Positions 1-10,502 of a stretch of 64,000 bases of DNA are shown in pieces. The position numbers and the translations under genes are program-made. Each line of letters begins with the position of its first letter. The first letter of the stretch is position 1. The notes beneath the pieces were generated by a model, which had not been told where the DNA came from, did no database searches, and saw nothing but the letters and a program-made list of their open reading frames with translations. This DNA comes from Actinomycetaceae bacterium (GTDB lineage: Bacteria > Actinomycetota > Actinomycetes > Actinomycetales > Actinomycetaceae). The stretch lies in contig JAUNAP010000005.1 of assembly GCA_030527545.1 (NCBI GenBank), positions 101,161 to 165,160 of the forward strand, given 5' to 3'.

Positions 1-1181
1 AGAATCGGAATGGGAGAACGCAATCGCGCCATCTTGCGGGCCGTGTCGCCCGACTGCGTGAAGGTCACGAGATACTTGAGGTTGAGTTTCTCCGCCACCT
101 CGTTCGCTGCCTTCGTCAACACACCACCGCGAGTGAGCGTGTACTCCCCCGCCAAGGCCGCGATCCGCTCCCCGCCGTTAACCTCGACGTTCTCCACGAT
201 GCGCGACATCGTACGCACGGCCTCGATGGGGAACTGGCCGACCGAGGTCTCACCCGAAAGCATGACCGCGTCTGCACCATCGAGGATGGCATTGGCGCAG
301 TCGGACGCCTCAGCCCGAGTAGGCCTCGGGTTGTGAATCATCGAATCGAGCACCTGTGTCGCCACGATGACCGGCTTCGACATCCGCCGACACACCTCGA
401 TGGCGTGCTTTTGCACAAGCGGCACCTGTTCGAGGGGAAGCTCGACGCCCAAATCCCCGCGCGCAACCATGACCCCGTCAAAGGTCTCGATGATCTCGAT
501 GAGATTATCGACCGCCTGTGGCTTCTCGATCTTGGCGATGACGGGACAGTGATAGTCCTCCTCGTCCATGATCGCCTTGACGTCGTGGTAGTCCTCTGCC
601 GAGCGCACAAAAGATAGCGCGATGATGTCGGCACGATTACGCAGTGCCCAGCGCAGGTCATCGCGATCCTTATCCGACAGTGCCGGCACCGAAACGGCGA
701 CACCGGGCAGGTTGAGGCCCTTATGGTCGGACACGACGCCGGGGACTTCGACCGTCGTCACGACGTCGGTCTCAGTCACCTCTTTGACACGCACCGACAC
801 GTTGCCATCGTCGATAAGGAGCCGATCGCCCGGGCGGCAATCGCCCGGCAGACCCGCAAACGTTGTCCCAACGACCTCCGAATCCCCAGGTACATCCCTA
901 GTCGTGATCGTGAACGTGTCGCCCTTGTGCAGGGCCTGCGGGCCGCCGGAGAACGTCCCCAAGCGGATCTTGGGGCCCTGCAAGTCAACAAGAATCGCCA
1001 CGGCACGCCGGGAATCGCGCGCCGCCTGTCGCACGAGAGAGACCACCTTCTCGTGGTCATCTTGGGAACCGTGCGAACGATTAATACGGGCGACATCCAT
1101 ACCGGCGTCGACCAGCGCCTGAATCTGAGAGGGGCTATCGGTTGCCGGACCGATGGTGCACACAATTTTTGCTCGTCGCAT
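1..1181 (-). CDS. pyk: Pyruvate kinase, 3' end cut by window edge
   Basis: Converts phosphoenolpyruvate and ADP to pyruvate and ATP, the last step of glycolysis, in the cytosol. The visible 393 codons start MRRAKIVCTIGPA, the standard N-terminus. They include the substrate and Mg2+ region (VIAKIEKPQAVDN, MVARGDLGVELP) and the ATQVLDSM segment, where most homologues have ATQMLDSM. The last roughly 80-100 residues of the allosteric C-domain lie beyond base 1, so this is an edge truncation, not a broken gene. The gene follows lgt after 32 bases on the same strand, an order common in actinobacteria. Family assignment is very secure. Confidence 0.97.
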   Translation of the reverse strand, partial: MRRAKIVCTIGPATDSPSQIQALVDAGMDVARINRSHGSQDDHEKVVSLVRQAARDSRRAVAILVDLQGPKIRLGTFSGGPQALHKGDTFTITTRDVPGDSEVVGTTFAGLPGDCRPGDRLLIDDGNVSVRVKEVTETDVVTTVEVPGVVSDHKGLNLPGVAVSVPALSDKDRDDLRWALRNRADIIALSFVRSAEDYHDVKAIMDEEDYHCPVIAKIEKPQAVDNLIEIIETFDGVMVARGDLGVELPLEQVPLVQKHAIEVCRRMSKPVIVATQVLDSMIHNPRPTRAEASDCANAILDGADAVMLSGETSVGQFPIEAVRTMSRIVENVEVNGGERIAALAGEYTLTRGGVLTKAANEVAEKLNLKYLVTFTQSGDTARKMARLRSPIPI

Positions 1182-1213
1182 GTCTCGATCCTATCGGGAA
1201 AAAGGGACCTAGG

Positions 1214-2068
1214 TCAGGTCGACGTCTTCGCCGTCGCCGGATCAAGCTCCTCGGGGTCGACGTCGTGGCGCCCACCACGACGCGCGGCGAGCCAGCAAAA
1301 GACGAGCGCAACGACAATGCCGACGAGGGACGTCCACACGTTGAGGCGCACCCCGAAGATGAGATTGGCCTCGTCGATGCGCAAATATTCGATCCACACC
1401 CGTCCCGCGCAATACCCGGCAACGTAGAGCCACCACACGACCCCGGCGCTCGGCCTACGTCGGCGATCCCACCACACCAGCACCGCAGCTAGCGCGAGAT
1501 TCCAGATCATTTCGTAGAGGAATGTCGGGTGAAAGAGGGTACCCGAGGCATAGCCCGCGGGCAGATGGGCATCATCGATCGACAGTCCCCAGGGAAGGGC
1601 GGTCGGTGCCCCGAAGAGTTCCTGGTTGAACCAGTTGCCGAGGCGCCCGACCGCCTGAGCGCACAGGAGCCCGGGCGCGAGCGCGTCCGCAAAGGGAGCG
1701 AAGCGCTGGCGGCGATAGCGCACGATAACGAAGGCGCCGAGCGCCCCCAGGGCCACTGCCCCCCAAATTCCTAAGCCCCCATGCCAAATCTTGACGGCAT
1801 CAGCCAGGTTGCGTCCCGGCCCCACGTAATACTGGTAGGAGGTGACGACGTGGTAGATCCGCCCACCAATGATTCCGGCGGGCACGGCGAGAAGGGCCGC
1901 ATCGACGACGTAATCGGCATTGCCACCGCGCTCGCGGTAGCGCCTCATCGCGATGATGAGCGCCGTGAAAATGCCGGCGAGAATACACAGACCGTAGATG
2001 CGAACGGTCAGTGGCCCAAGCGACAGGGTCGATATCGGCGGCGACGGAATCGCAGCGTGCACGATCAT
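1214..2068 (-). CDS. lgt: Prolipoprotein diacylglyceryl transferase
   Basis: Transfers diacylglycerol from phosphatidylglycerol to the lipobox cysteine of prelipoproteins, in the cytoplasmic membrane. The 284-residue protein has about seven hydrophobic segments and the Lgt signature GRLGNWFNQELFG, preceded by HGGLGIWGA, which holds the family's catalytic His. The length is normal. Its ATG overlaps the trpA stop as ATGA, so it is probably translationally coupled to trpA. A trpA-lgt pair is also found in Mycobacterium. The C-terminal tail after the last membrane segment is short and charged. Confidence 0.96.
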   Translation of the reverse strand: MIVHAAIPSPPISTLSLGPLTVRIYGLCILAGIFTALIIAMRRYRERGGNADYVVDAALLAVPAGIIGGRIYHVVTSYQYYVGPGRNLADAVKIWHGGLGIWGAVALGALGAFVIVRYRRQRFAPFADALAPGLLCAQAVGRLGNWFNQELFGAPTALPWGLSIDDAHLPAGYASGTLFHPTFLYEMIWNLALAAVLVWWDRRRRPSAGVVWWLYVAGYCAGRVWIEYLRIDEANLIFGVRLNVWTSLVGIVVALVFCWLAARRGGRHDVDPEELDPATAKTST

Positions 2069-2856
2069 GAAAGGGTCGCTTCCCTCAGCTCGCTAGCCAG
2101 GGTCTCTAGCCGGCGCCTGGCAGCGGTGAAATCGCTTCCGCCCAGCGCGCGTATGAAAGCCGAACCAACGATGACACCGTCGGCATAGCTCGCCACGTCC
2201 CGTGCCTGCTCGGCGTTGCTTACCCCAAAGCCGACGCAACACAGTTGCGCTCCCGCTTGGCGCGTGCGCTCGACAAGGGAGCGAGCCGCCGCCGAGACGC
2301 TCGCACGCTCGCCAGTGACCCCCATGGTCGAGGCAGCGTAGACCCACCCGCGCGTGTGCTCGCAGATGAGGCGCAGCCGCTCCTCGCTCGACGACGGCGC
2401 AACGAGGTAGGTTTGCTCAAGACCGGCTTGACGCGAGGCGGCCTCCCATTCGGATCCCTCCTCGGGAGGAAGATCCGGCGTGATGACACCGACACCACCA
2501 GCGTTGGAAAGGTCGCGCGCATAACGGTCCAGGCCCCTCGTGAAGATGAGGTTGTAATAGGACATCGTCATGACGACGCCGCCGGCCTTCGCCAACGCCT
2601 CGACTGTACGGAACACATCGTCCGTGCGAACCCCCTGCGCGAGTGCCTGTACGCACGCCTGTTGAATGACGGGCCCGTCCATCGAAGGGTCGCTATAGGG
2701 CTGGCCGAGCTCAATAACGTCAACGCCGGCGTCGATGAGCGCACGCCCTGCCTCAATCGTCTTGTCAAGACTCGGAAAGCCGACGGGAAGATAGGCGATG
2801 AGTGCGCTAGCGCCATCGTCCACCCGGCGGCGAATGGCGGTTTGAGAGGTCAACAT
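2065..2856 (-). CDS. trpA: Tryptophan synthase alpha chain
   Basis: Cleaves indole-3-glycerol phosphate to indole and glyceraldehyde 3-phosphate, and passes indole through a tunnel to TrpB. The protein has 263 residues and a TIM barrel. The active-site segment ELGQPYSDPSMDGP keeps the catalytic Glu and Asp. The ATG at 2856 is chosen over an upstream ATG at 2919 because MLTSQTAIRRR fits the family N-terminus and GAAGGAG lies 7-8 bases before it. The start is two bases after the trpB stop, and the stop overlaps lgt. Confidence 0.96.
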   Translation of the reverse strand: MLTSQTAIRRRVDDGASALIAYLPVGFPSLDKTIEAGRALIDAGVDVIELGQPYSDPSMDGPVIQQACVQALAQGVRTDDVFRTVEALAKAGGVVMTMSYYNLIFTRGLDRYARDLSNAGGVGVITPDLPPEEGSEWEAASRQAGLEQTYLVAPSSSEERLRLICEHTRGWVYAASTMGVTGERASVSAAARSLVERTRQAGAQLCCVGFGVSNAEQARDVASYADGVIVGSAFIRALGGSDFTAARRRLETLASELREATLS

Positions 2857-2858
2857 CC

Positions 2859-4088
2859 TTACGCTCCTTCCGTCTCGCCCGTGCCCGTGGAGGGAATCGC
2901 TTGGCCCAGCGAGAACCACTCCGCCGCCGTGTCCATGTCCTTATCGCCACGACCCGACACGCATACGACGATGATCGGCGGCGTTTGAGCATTCGCGTGT
3001 TCGCGGCCCCACGCCATTGCCCCGGCGAGGGCATGGGCAGATTCGATGGCCGGGATGATGCCCTCGCTGCGGGAGAGCAACCGCATCGCCTCCATCGCTT
3101 CGGAGTCGGTAATCGCCACGTAGCGGGCACGACCGATAGAGGACAAATGCACGTGCTGCGGCCCCGATCCCGGATAGTCCAGTCCCGCCGAAATCGAATG
3201 CGATTCGATCGTCTGGCCGTCGTCGTCGCCGAGTATGAGGGTGCGTGCCCCGTGGAGAACCGCCTCGCGGCCCGCGCTGATCGACGCCGCATGTCTGCCC
3301 GTGTCCACGCCCGCACCGCCGGCCTCGCAGCCGAGCAAGCACACCGACGGATCGTCGATGAACGCTGTGAAAGCGCCGATCGCATTCGACCCACCGCCGA
3401 CGCAGGCGACGACGACATCGGGCAACTGGCCCGTCGCCTCAAGGATTTGGGCGCGCGCCTCGTCTGAGATGACACGCTGGCAATCGCGCACAAGTCTCGG
3501 AAACGGATCGGGCCCTGCGGCCGTGCCAAAAACGTAGTAGGTCGATTCGGCGTGACTCACCCAATCACGAAAGGCCTCATTGATAGCGTCCTTGAGCGTG
3601 CGCGATCCCTCTCGCACCGCAATGACGCGGGCACCTAGCATCTGCATACGCGCGACGTTGAGCGCCTGACGCTGAGTATCGACCTCTCCCATGTAGATCG
3701 TGCACTCTAGACCAAGCAGGGCCGCGGCCGTCGCCGTCGCGACGCCGTGCTGGCCGGCCCCCGTCTCGGCGATGACGCGATCCTTTCCCAGCCGCTTGGC
3801 CAAAAGTGCCTGACCGAGGACGTTGTTGATCTTGTGCGATCCCGTATGGTTAAGGTCTTCGCGCTTAAGAAACACGCGGGCACCGCCACAGTGTTTGGCG
3901 AAGCGCGTCGCCTCGGTGAGGAGCGAAGGACGCCCCGCGTACTCCGCGAGTAACCTCGCGAATTCCTGCCTGAACTGGGGATCGGCTTGGGCCTCGTCCC
4001 ATGCTCGATCGATCTCGTCGAGTACGCCCATGAGCGGCTCGGCGACGAATCTCCCGCCATAGGCCCCAAAATAACGCCGGTCCTTCAC
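2859..4088 (-). CDS. trpB: Tryptophan synthase beta chain
   Basis: PLP enzyme that condenses indole with L-serine to give tryptophan. The 409 residues include the PLP lysine motif HTGSHKINN, the GAGQHGVA segment and the glycine-rich phosphate loop [10 protein letters not shown], all typical of TrpB1, the form that works with TrpA. The start is GTG and overlaps the trpC stop as GTGA, which signals translational coupling. Genes run trpE-trpC-trpB-trpA here. trpD, trpG and trpF are not in the window. Confidence 0.97.
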   Translation of the reverse strand: MKDRRYFGAYGGRFVAEPLMGVLDEIDRAWDEAQADPQFRQEFARLLAEYAGRPSLLTEATRFAKHCGGARVFLKREDLNHTGSHKINNVLGQALLAKRLGKDRVIAETGAGQHGVATATAAALLGLECTIYMGEVDTQRQALNVARMQMLGARVIAVREGSRTLKDAINEAFRDWVSHAESTYYVFGTAAGPDPFPRLVRDCQRVISDEARAQILEATGQLPDVVVACVGGGSNAIGAFTAFIDDPSVCLLGCEAGGAGVDTGRHAASISAGREAVLHGARTLILGDDDGQTIESHSISAGLDYPGSGPQHVHLSSIGRARYVAITDSEAMEAMRLLSRSEGIIPAIESAHALAGAMAWGREHANAQTPPIIVVCVSGRGDKDMDTAAEWFSLGQAIPSTGTGETEGA

Positions 4089-4939
4089 AGTTTTCTTCCC
4101 TCCTCGTTCCAGCTCGCGTTGACTCGGGCTCTCCGCGAGGCAGCGAGCGTGGGATGCGCCCCCGCCGCAACCATGCGTGCTACCGCGCCCTGGGGATCGC
4201 CGTCGCGCACGAGCGCCTCCCCGATAAGCACCGCGTCGGCCCCGTCACTGGCGTAAGCCAACACGTCCTTTGGCGTACGCACACCCGACTCTGCGACCGT
4301 GATGATGCCCTCGGGAATGACGTCAACGATCTGTGCGAAATTGTCGCGGTCGACCTCAAAGGTCGCCAGGTCCCTCGCGTTGACGCCAACGACCCGCGCA
4401 CCCGCATCGATCGCACGGATCGCTTCCAGGCGGGAATGCGCCTCGACCAGGGCAGTCATACCGAGAGAGTGGACGCGTTCGACGAGCCCGGTGAGAACGG
4501 GTTGCTCAAGCGCGGCGACGATGAGGAGCACCATGTCGGCTCCGTGCGCGCGCGCCTCGTGCACCTGATAGGGGTGAACGATGAAATCCTTGCGCAACAG
4601 CGGCAGCGACACTGCTGCACGCACGTCGTCAAAGTCGCCCAGACTCCCGAGGAAGCGACGTTCCTCGGTAAGCACGGAAATAACCGAGGCGCCGCCAGCC
4701 TCGTAGGCTCTCGCAAGTTGCGCGGGTTCCGCGATCGTCGCCAGATGCCCTTTGGATGGCGATGCACGTTTCACTTCGGCGATGACCGAGGCAGCACCCG
4801 ATCCACGTAGGCACGCGACCGCGTCACGCGCACTGGGAACACGCCGGCACCGTTCCTTGAGGTCTTCCAAACTCACCTGCTCGCGCCGGCGTTCCATGTC
4901 AGCTAGGGCGCCAGCGACAAGTTCGTCGAGAATACTCAT
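4085..4939 (-). CDS. trpC: Indole-3-glycerol phosphate synthase
   Basis: Closes the indole ring by decarboxylating CdRP to indole-3-glycerol phosphate. The 284 residues form a TIM barrel. [13 protein letters not shown] carries the catalytic Glu and Lys, and [12 protein letters not shown] carries the second Lys. The ATG at 4939 is preferred to an in-frame ATG 15 bases upstream because GGAAGGAGG sits just before it. The 61 bases up to the trpE stop are the largest gap in the his-trp part of the chain. They hold a weak -10-like TACGAT at 4961-4966 with no good -35, so an internal promoter is possible but unproven. Confidence 0.96.
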   Translation of the reverse strand: MSILDELVAGALADMERRREQVSLEDLKERCRRVPSARDAVACLRGSGAASVIAEVKRASPSKGHLATIAEPAQLARAYEAGGASVISVLTEERRFLGSLGDFDDVRAAVSLPLLRKDFIVHPYQVHEARAHGADMVLLIVAALEQPVLTGLVERVHSLGMTALVEAHSRLEAIRAIDAGARVVGVNARDLATFEVDRDNFAQIVDVIPEGIITVAESGVRTPKDVLAYASDGADAVLIGEALVRDGDPQGAVARMVAAGAHPTLAASRRARVNASWNEEGRKL

Positions 4940-5000
4940 GTCGCCTCCTTCCACTCCCCCATCGTAGCCGTCCGAGACTGGGGCCCTCAGCGCCGTCCGT

Positions 5001-6533
5001 TCACTGGCTTCTCAAGGCCGCGGCGCGCCGCACGGCGCTCACACATGCCTGGGATTTGTGGATCGTCTCTTCGAACTCGGCGCGCGGACGCGAATCCGCG
5101 ACGATGCCGGCGCCCGCCTGAACGTGCGCTCTCGCCCCCACGATCACGGCGGTGCGGATGGCAATCGCAACGTCGGCGTCGCCGGTGAAGTCAAGGTGTC
5201 CGATCACCCCGCCGTAAAACCCGCGCCGCGCCGGCTCGTAGGCATTGATGAGTTCAATGGCCTTGATCTTGGGGGCGCCTGAGAGAGTGCCCGCCGGAAA
5301 GGTAGCTTGCAGGCACGACACGGCGTCGATTCCCTCTCGTACACGCCCTGTCACACTCGACGTCAGGTGCATGATGTGGGAGTAGCGAACGATGTCCATG
5401 AACCCGCTCACGGCAACAGAGTCCGGTTCGCACACCTTCGATACGTCGTTGCGGGCAAGATCAACGAGCATGAGGTGTTCCGAACGCTCCTTCTCGTCGG
5501 CCGCCAGTTCCTCGGCAAGCTCCCGGTCACGTGTGGGCGTGTCTCCCCGAGGTCTCGATCCAGCGATCGGGAAGGTCTGCAGTTCACGTCCACGCAACCG
5601 CATGAGTGTCTCAGGCGAGGCCCCGACGAGAGAAAACTCCCTCCCGCGCGCAGACGCATGGATGAGGTACATGTAGGGCGAGGGATTGAGGCCTCTCAAC
5701 GTGCGGTACACGTCGAAGGGGTGCGCGGGCGATTCGACATCGAAGCGCTGTGACGGTACGACCTGGAAGACATCGCCTGCCGCCACGTGCTCCTTACACC
5801 GCTCAACGACGTCGCAAAACTCTGTCTCACTCACGCGGGGCGCGACTGTGAGTTGCGGGGTCTCGCCGAGGCTACCCAACGCCAGCCTCGGCATCTGTGC
5901 CAGGGCATGCTCCAGTTCATCCAGACGCGCCACCGCGTCTGCGTAGGCGGCATCGACACCCGAGGCTAGACCGTTACCGTTGATGGCGTTCGCGATGATC
6001 CACACCGACCCGTCGGCGTGGTCGAGGGCAACGACATCGCTGGCGAGGAGCAGAGCCACGTCGGGCACGTCGACCTCTCGAGGCTTGTCGCTGGCCAGCT
6101 GCGGCTCCCACGAGGCGACGAAATCCCACCCGAGCGCGCCAACAAGTCCACAGGTCAGCGGCGGGAGACCCTCCACGGGCGAGGAACGCAAGATAGCGAG
6201 CGTGCGTGCAAGAACTTCGCTAATGTTGCCGCCCGTGGGCAGGCCCGCCGGGACATCGCCCTCCCACCAGGCCTCATTATCCTCGGCAAGGAGGCACGCT
6301 CGCGCTCGCACTCCCACAAAGGACCACCGGTTCCAGCACCCGTCGCTCTCGGCGGACTCTAGAAGAAAAGTGCCCGGCTTGCCGCGGCACAGCCCGTTGT
6401 AAACTCCGACAGCACTCATCCCGTCTGCGAGCAGGCGGCGCACAACGGGAACAACCCGCTCGTTCGCGGCCCGACGCGCGAACTCGTGGCGACTGGGCCA
6501 TGTGTGGCCAAAATCGATAGCATTCCTACCCAT
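5001..6533 (-). CDS. trpE: Anthranilate synthase component I
   Basis: Makes anthranilate from chorismate using ammonia supplied by a TrpG-type glutaminase, which is not encoded in the window. The protein has 510 residues. FLLESAE near the N-terminus is the usual tryptophan feedback-binding element. The chorismate-binding core includes [18 protein letters not shown] and [12 protein letters not shown]. The ATG at 6533 (MGRNAIDFG) is chosen although the frame stays open upstream, because the upstream part is the antisense of hisI-like sequence in another frame. It overlaps hisI by 8 bases. Confidence 0.95.
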   Translation of the reverse strand: MGRNAIDFGHTWPSRHEFARRAANERVVPVVRRLLADGMSAVGVYNGLCRGKPGTFLLESAESDGCWNRWSFVGVRARACLLAEDNEAWWEGDVPAGLPTGGNISEVLARTLAILRSSPVEGLPPLTCGLVGALGWDFVASWEPQLASDKPREVDVPDVALLLASDVVALDHADGSVWIIANAINGNGLASGVDAAYADAVARLDELEHALAQMPRLALGSLGETPQLTVAPRVSETEFCDVVERCKEHVAAGDVFQVVPSQRFDVESPAHPFDVYRTLRGLNPSPYMYLIHASARGREFSLVGASPETLMRLRGRELQTFPIAGSRPRGDTPTRDRELAEELAADEKERSEHLMLVDLARNDVSKVCEPDSVAVSGFMDIVRYSHIMHLTSSVTGRVREGIDAVSCLQATFPAGTLSGAPKIKAIELINAYEPARRGFYGGVIGHLDFTGDADVAIAIRTAVIVGARAHVQAGAGIVADSRPRAEFEETIHKSQACVSAVRRAAALRSQ

Positions 6534-6891
6534 TTTGCTCTCCCTTCTCACAGGGGATCTCCCCGCCCGCCAAGAAGCAGGAACGGGCCCCGGTGTGACA
6601 GGCTGATCCCACCTGGTGGACACGCACGAGCAGAGCGTCGCCGTCGCAATCAAGGGCAATCGAACGCACGTACTGCGCATGACCCGAGGTGTCTCCCTTA
6701 CGCCAGTACTCCCGGCGCGAGCGCGACCAAAATGTCACACGTCCCTCAGTGAGCGTGCGGCGCAGGGCCTCGTCATCCATCCACCCGAGCATGAGTACCT
6801 CACCGCTCACCTCGTCCTGAATGATGGCAGCGACCAATCCGTTGGCATCTCGTTTGAGTCGGGCAGCCACGTGCCCTGCAAGCTCAGCCAC
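6526..6891 (-). CDS. hisI: Phosphoribosyl-AMP cyclohydrolase
   Basis: Opens the adenine ring of PR-AMP in step 3 of histidine synthesis. The 121-residue protein is cyclohydrolase only, with no fused HisE pyrophosphatase. It has the full signature: [18 protein letters not shown], the metal-binding DCDGDALL and the CHTGARSCF cysteines. It overlaps hisF upstream and trpE downstream by 8 bases each. Fusing the end of a His cluster to trpE fits the shared PR-isomer chemistry of both pathways in actinobacteria, where one PriA enzyme serves both. PriA itself is not seen here. Confidence 0.96.
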   Translation of the reverse strand: MAELAGHVAARLKRDANGLVAAIIQDEVSGEVLMLGWMDDEALRRTLTEGRVTFWSRSRREYWRKGDTSGHAQYVRSIALDCDGDALLVRVHQVGSACHTGARSCFLAGGEIPCEKGEQNG

Positions 6892-7672
6892 GATTACGCC
6901 CCTCGTCCCTCACGGCAAACCCAGCAGCGGCTAGCGCCTCTTTCACCTCGCCGATCGTCAGTTCACCAAAATGGAAAACGGAGGCTGCGAGGACCGCGTC
7001 AGCGCCGGCTCGTGCCGCATCGACGAAATGGGAGGGTTCACCGGCTCCGCCGGATGCGATGAGGGGGACGTCGACTGTGTGTCGGACTGCTTCGATGAGC
7101 GCGAGGTCGAACCCCGTTTTCACTCCGTCGCTATCCATAGAGTTGAGGAGAACTTCGCCTGCTCCCCGTTCGACGGCGTGCGTTGTCCATTCAAGGGCGT
7201 CGATACCGGTGGCACGGGTGCCTCCGTGGGTCGTCACTTCCCATCCCGAAGGGGTCGGTTGGGAGGTGGCGCGGCGGGCGTCGACCGACAAGACGATAAC
7301 CTGTCTGCCGAATTGCTCGGCGATGTCGGAGATGAGCTGGGGACGCTCGATAGCTGCCGTGTTGAGGCCGATTTTGTCGGCGCCGCGACGCAGTCTCGCG
7401 GCGACGTCGTCGACGCTGCGCACTCCCCCGCCCACGGTGAGAGGGACGAACACTTCTCCGGCTGTCTCTTCGATCACGTCCATCATGGCTTCGTGGCCGC
7501 GTAGGGACGCGGAAATGTCGAGGAAGGTGATTTCGTCTGCTCCGGCGCTATCGTAGGCACGGGCGAGTTCGACAGGGTCCCCCGCGTCGCGTAGTCGGGT
7601 GAAGTTCACGCCCTTGACGACGCGGCCGTCGCTGACGTCGAGGCACGGGATGACTCGGATGGCGAGGCTCAT
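6884..7672 (-). CDS. hisF: Imidazole glycerol phosphate synthase cyclase subunit
   Basis: With the HisH glutaminase (not in the window) it turns PRFAR and ammonia into imidazole glycerol phosphate and AICAR. The 262 residues form a half-repeat TIM barrel. The first catalytic Asp is in [16 protein letters not shown] and the second in VLSVDARR, with GGGVRS and ASGGAGE forming the phosphate sites. The ATG overlaps the stop of the FKBP-like gene as ATGA, which couples the histidine genes to the Pup cluster upstream. Confidence 0.97.
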   Translation of the reverse strand: MSLAIRVIPCLDVSDGRVVKGVNFTRLRDAGDPVELARAYDSAGADEITFLDISASLRGHEAMMDVIEETAGEVFVPLTVGGGVRSVDDVAARLRRGADKIGLNTAAIERPQLISDIAEQFGRQVIVLSVDARRATSQPTPSGWEVTTHGGTRATGIDALEWTTHAVERGAGEVLLNSMDSDGVKTGFDLALIEAVRHTVDVPLIASGGAGEPSHFVDAARAGADAVLAASVFHFGELTIGEVKEALAAAGFAVRDEGRNRG

Positions 7673-9150
7673 GATTCCTGTGATCCCTTCGTCGCCGTCG
7701 TTTCTAATACTGCGAGGATATCGACGACAACGATGAGCGTGTCGTCACCTTTAGCTTGCTCGGGAGGGACAACGATGAGCACACGCGAGCCTACGCGTTG
7801 GTCAGATAGTTGTTCCCTCAGTCCGGGCATTGCGCGAGCAAGATCGATGACCTGCGGTCCCTTGCCTGTCCATGTGTTAGTCATTTCGTCGTGGCCGTGC
7901 CACTTCCAGGCGATGAAGTTGGCGACGACGCTTTGCCCGTCTCGTACCTGTGCGCCTTCACCTGCTCGCAAAACTTTGATGTAGGCGGAGGACGGTGGCT
8001 CGTCGAGTGTGCTCTCGAGCGCTGGCGGATCGGAGGGAGCGATGGTGGCGGGCGCGCCTTCCTCAGGCTCGGTCGGTTTGCCGACGGCGCGAGTAGGCAA
8101 GACATCGATGACGTCAATTTCCATGGCCTGGCTTGCGCCGCGCGCAACGGGGCGCCTTAGGGCGAGGCGGGATCCGACGCGCTGGCCGACCACTGCGCGG
8201 ACGACGTCGGGGGTGAGCGTCTCCTCGTCGACGCGGCCGGCGAGATAGTGAGGGGCGTCGCCCGAAGACAAGAGCTTGCCTGTTTGCCCGTCGAAGACGG
8301 TCAGTCGCACGAGCACGGGATCGCCCTCGCGCAGAGGATCACCTTCGCCTTCGGTGACGACGGTGGTCTTTGCAAAAGTCAAAGGCAGGGGCGCCTCCAG
8401 GGAGACGACGGGGACGGTCGTCGTGTCTTCGGTGATGGAGATTCGCGAGGACACGCCCGCCGGGTGCGAGCCACGATAGAGGTCCCATACCGCCATCGCA
8501 GCGATACCCACTGCGACGACGACCGCGGCGATGACAACGAGTGGCCACATGCGCACGATCCGGCGAAACAGCGACGGTTTCTTGACCCGGTTGTGGTCTT
8601 TGCGTGACGGTAGTCGGCGTCGTGACTGATCGGTGTCGTCTCGAGAGAGTCGACCGGTCAGCGTCTCGTCGTCCCCCTCGGCAAGGGGGCCTTCGGTCTC
8701 TTCGTAGAAGGCGGGGGTTCGCGAGATGGCCTCAGGAAGCGTCGCTTCGTCCTCGTCAGGATAAACGAGCTCGTAGTCGTCGTAGGGCTCGGCGGGAGAA
8801 TAGTAGTCGTCGGCGATGATGCCGCGTTCTGGGTCGCTCACACCGATGTCTAAGGTGTCGGCGTCTTCCTCGTCTGCTTCGTCGTAGGCCCCGAGTTCGT
8901 CGAGATCGTAGACGAGCCGTTCAGGTTCTGGGAAGCTGCGTTCGTCATCGGCGTAGGTGGCCTCGGTCGTGGGAATCATGGCCTCGGGCGGAACATACGT
9001 CGGTTCGGAGTAGTCAGGCACGCTCCCGTAAGCTTCTTCCGGAGAGGTGAAAGGCACGCCCTCGCGTACGGATGAGAGCATGTCCTCGTAGATCCAGCGT
9101 TCGCGTTCCCCCTCGGTCAAGGGGACGTGCCTTCGATTCGTCGGGGTCAC
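7669..9150 (-). CDS. Membrane-anchored protein with two FKBP-like domains
   Basis: 493 residues. Residues 1-195 are hydrophilic and strongly acidic (many Asp, Glu and Tyr) and are probably cytoplasmic. A basic stretch (about 180-200) precedes one transmembrane helix at about 201-224. The outside part has two FKBP-type units, roughly 240-350 and 395-485. The second keeps the family scaffold ([24 protein letters not shown]). The usual active-site Asp position reads TNT and the usual Trp of PGW is Leu, so prolyl isomerase activity is doubtful. There is no signal peptide or lipobox. The GTG start overlaps the pafA stop (GTGA). FKBP genes next to pafA are known in actinobacteria; the long acidic N-tail looks unusual. 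The function is not known. Confidence 0.8.
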   Translation of the reverse strand: MTPTNRRHVPLTEGERERWIYEDMLSSVREGVPFTSPEEAYGSVPDYSEPTYVPPEAMIPTTEATYADDERSFPEPERLVYDLDELGAYDEADEEDADTLDIGVSDPERGIIADDYYSPAEPYDDYELVYPDEDEATLPEAISRTPAFYEETEGPLAEGDDETLTGRLSRDDTDQSRRRLPSRKDHNRVKKPSLFRRIVRMWPLVVIAAVVVAVGIAAMAVWDLYRGSHPAGVSSRISITEDTTTVPVVSLEAPLPLTFAKTTVVTEGEGDPLREGDPVLVRLTVFDGQTGKLLSSGDAPHYLAGRVDEETLTPDVVRAVVGQRVGSRLALRRPVARGASQAMEIDVIDVLPTRAVGKPTEPEEGAPATIAPSDPPALESTLDEPPSSAYIKVLRAGEGAQVRDGQSVVANFIAWKWHGHDEMTNTWTGKGPQVIDLARAMPGLREQLSDQRVGSRVLIVVPPEQAKGDDTLIVVVDILAVLETTATKGSQES

Positions 9151-10502
9151 TGCTGGTCCTCCATGTCGGCGATGAGAGCCTCAACGTCGGGATTGTCGCT
9201 CGCCAAAGGGTCGGCCAGGGTGAGCGTGGGTCGCCTCGAGTCGTTGAGACGAATATGGAGCCAATCGACGCTGACGTCGCGGCCGTGTTCCTTGGCCGCT
9301 GCGAGAACCCGGGCACGCAGGTGCGCCCTCGTCGTCGTCGGTGCTCGGTGGCGCGCCTGCTCAACTTCAGCGTCGGTAACGACCGAGGTCAATGCGCCTG
9401 CCGCGGCCAGACTGGGGGCGAGCGAGGCGTCGGTGATGTCATGGTAGGCCAGCTCGAGTCGCGTTTGTTCGGCCTTTGTCAGTGACCGGGCGGCGCGTGC
9501 GCTTGCACGCTGAAGGAGCCTGTACTTGATGGCAAAGTCGAGTTCGGTCTCGATCGGCCCCCACTGCTGCGTAGCTAGTGCCTCATTGCCTCGCGCCCAC
9601 AGATCCATAACCCGCAGGTCGAGTTCGTCATCGCATTCGAGGTTAAGCACACGTTCACGATAGATTTCCAGCAGCTGCGGGATGGTGAGACGCCGACCGT
9701 CACGGAGTTCAACAGGTGTCTTCAATGAAGGATCTCGCGAGAGCTCACGCAGCGTGCGCAGCGGCTGGGCAAGGCACAGGTCAGAGATATCGATGCCACG
9801 CTCGACGGCCGTGAGCATCCGGCAGGTCGACCCGATCTTGAGCATGGTGGTCGCCTGAGACACCGAGGAGTCCCCGACGATGACGTGGAGTCTGCGGTAG
9901 GCGGAGGCGTCGGCAAGCGGTTCGTCCCGGGTGTTAATGATCGGACGAGTCCTCGTTGTCGCGGCCGAGATCTCGTCGTCGATTGCTTGGGCGCGTTGGG
10001 TGAGATGGTAGGAGCCGTCGGGAGCGACCCACCCGGCACCGACGAGGGCCGATCGTGCGACGAAAAAGGACACGAGCGCGTCGGCCATGGCGCGAAACTG
10101 TGGCGATCGCTTGACGAGATAGTTCTCGTGACAGCCACACGAATTCCCGACGGCATCGACGTTGTTCTTGAACACGTGGATGCGCCCGCCTACGCCGCGT
10201 TCTCTCATACGCCGGGTAGCCTGGGCAGCGAGGGAAGCGAGGATACGGGACCCGGCGGCGTCTTGGGCGATGAGCTCTCGAATCGTCGAGCATTCAGCAG
10301 TGGCATATTCGGGGTGTGCGCCAACGTCGAGATAGAGCCGTCCCCCGTTGACGGTGAAGACGTTGGTGGATCGATGACGAGCGAGCACGGGCGTGAAGAG
10401 CTCGCGAGCGGCGTGCTCGGCGTCGAGGGGCGGCTTCGCACCCTGGGGGCCAACGCAGGCGATGCCGTACTCAGTCTCGATGCCAAAAACGCGTCGCTTC
10501 AC
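9147..10502 (-). CDS. pafA: Pup--protein ligase
   Basis: Uses ATP to phosphorylate the C-terminal Glu of Pup and joins it to a target lysine. It belongs to the carboxylate-amine/glutamine-synthetase-like ligases and acts in the cytosol. The 451 residues start RRVFGIETEYGIACVG, where the Mg-binding Glu residues lie, and continue with YLDVGAHPEYATAEC, HVFKNNVDAVGNSCGCHENY and INTRDEPLADA. It is shorter than Dop and lacks the Dop-specific loop. The start is GTG and overlaps the pup stop as GTGA. The strict coupling Pup-PafA-FKBP suggests co-production. Confidence 0.95.
   Translation of the reverse strand: MKRRVFGIETEYGIACVGPQGAKPPLDAEHAARELFTPVLARHRSTNVFTVNGGRLYLDVGAHPEYATAECSTIRELIAQDAAGSRILASLAAQATRRMRERGVGGRIHVFKNNVDAVGNSCGCHENYLVKRSPQFRAMADALVSFFVARSALVGAGWVAPDGSYHLTQRAQAIDDEISAATTRTRPIINTRDEPLADASAYRRLHVIVGDSSVSQATTMLKIGSTCRMLTAVERGIDISDLCLAQPLRTLRELSRDPSLKTPVELRDGRRLTIPQLLEIYRERVLNLECDDELDLRVMDLWARGNEALATQQWGPIETELDFAIKYRLLQRASARAARSLTKAEQTRLELAYHDITDASLAPSLAAAGALTSVVTDAEVEQARHRAPTTTRAHLRARVLAAAKEHGRDVSVDWLHIRLNDSRRPTLTLADPLASDNPDVEALIADMEDQQ

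Noticed and set aside
1..1181. Truncated pyruvate kinase read as a pseudogene
   Set aside because: The frame stays open to base 1 and the lost part simply lies outside the window.
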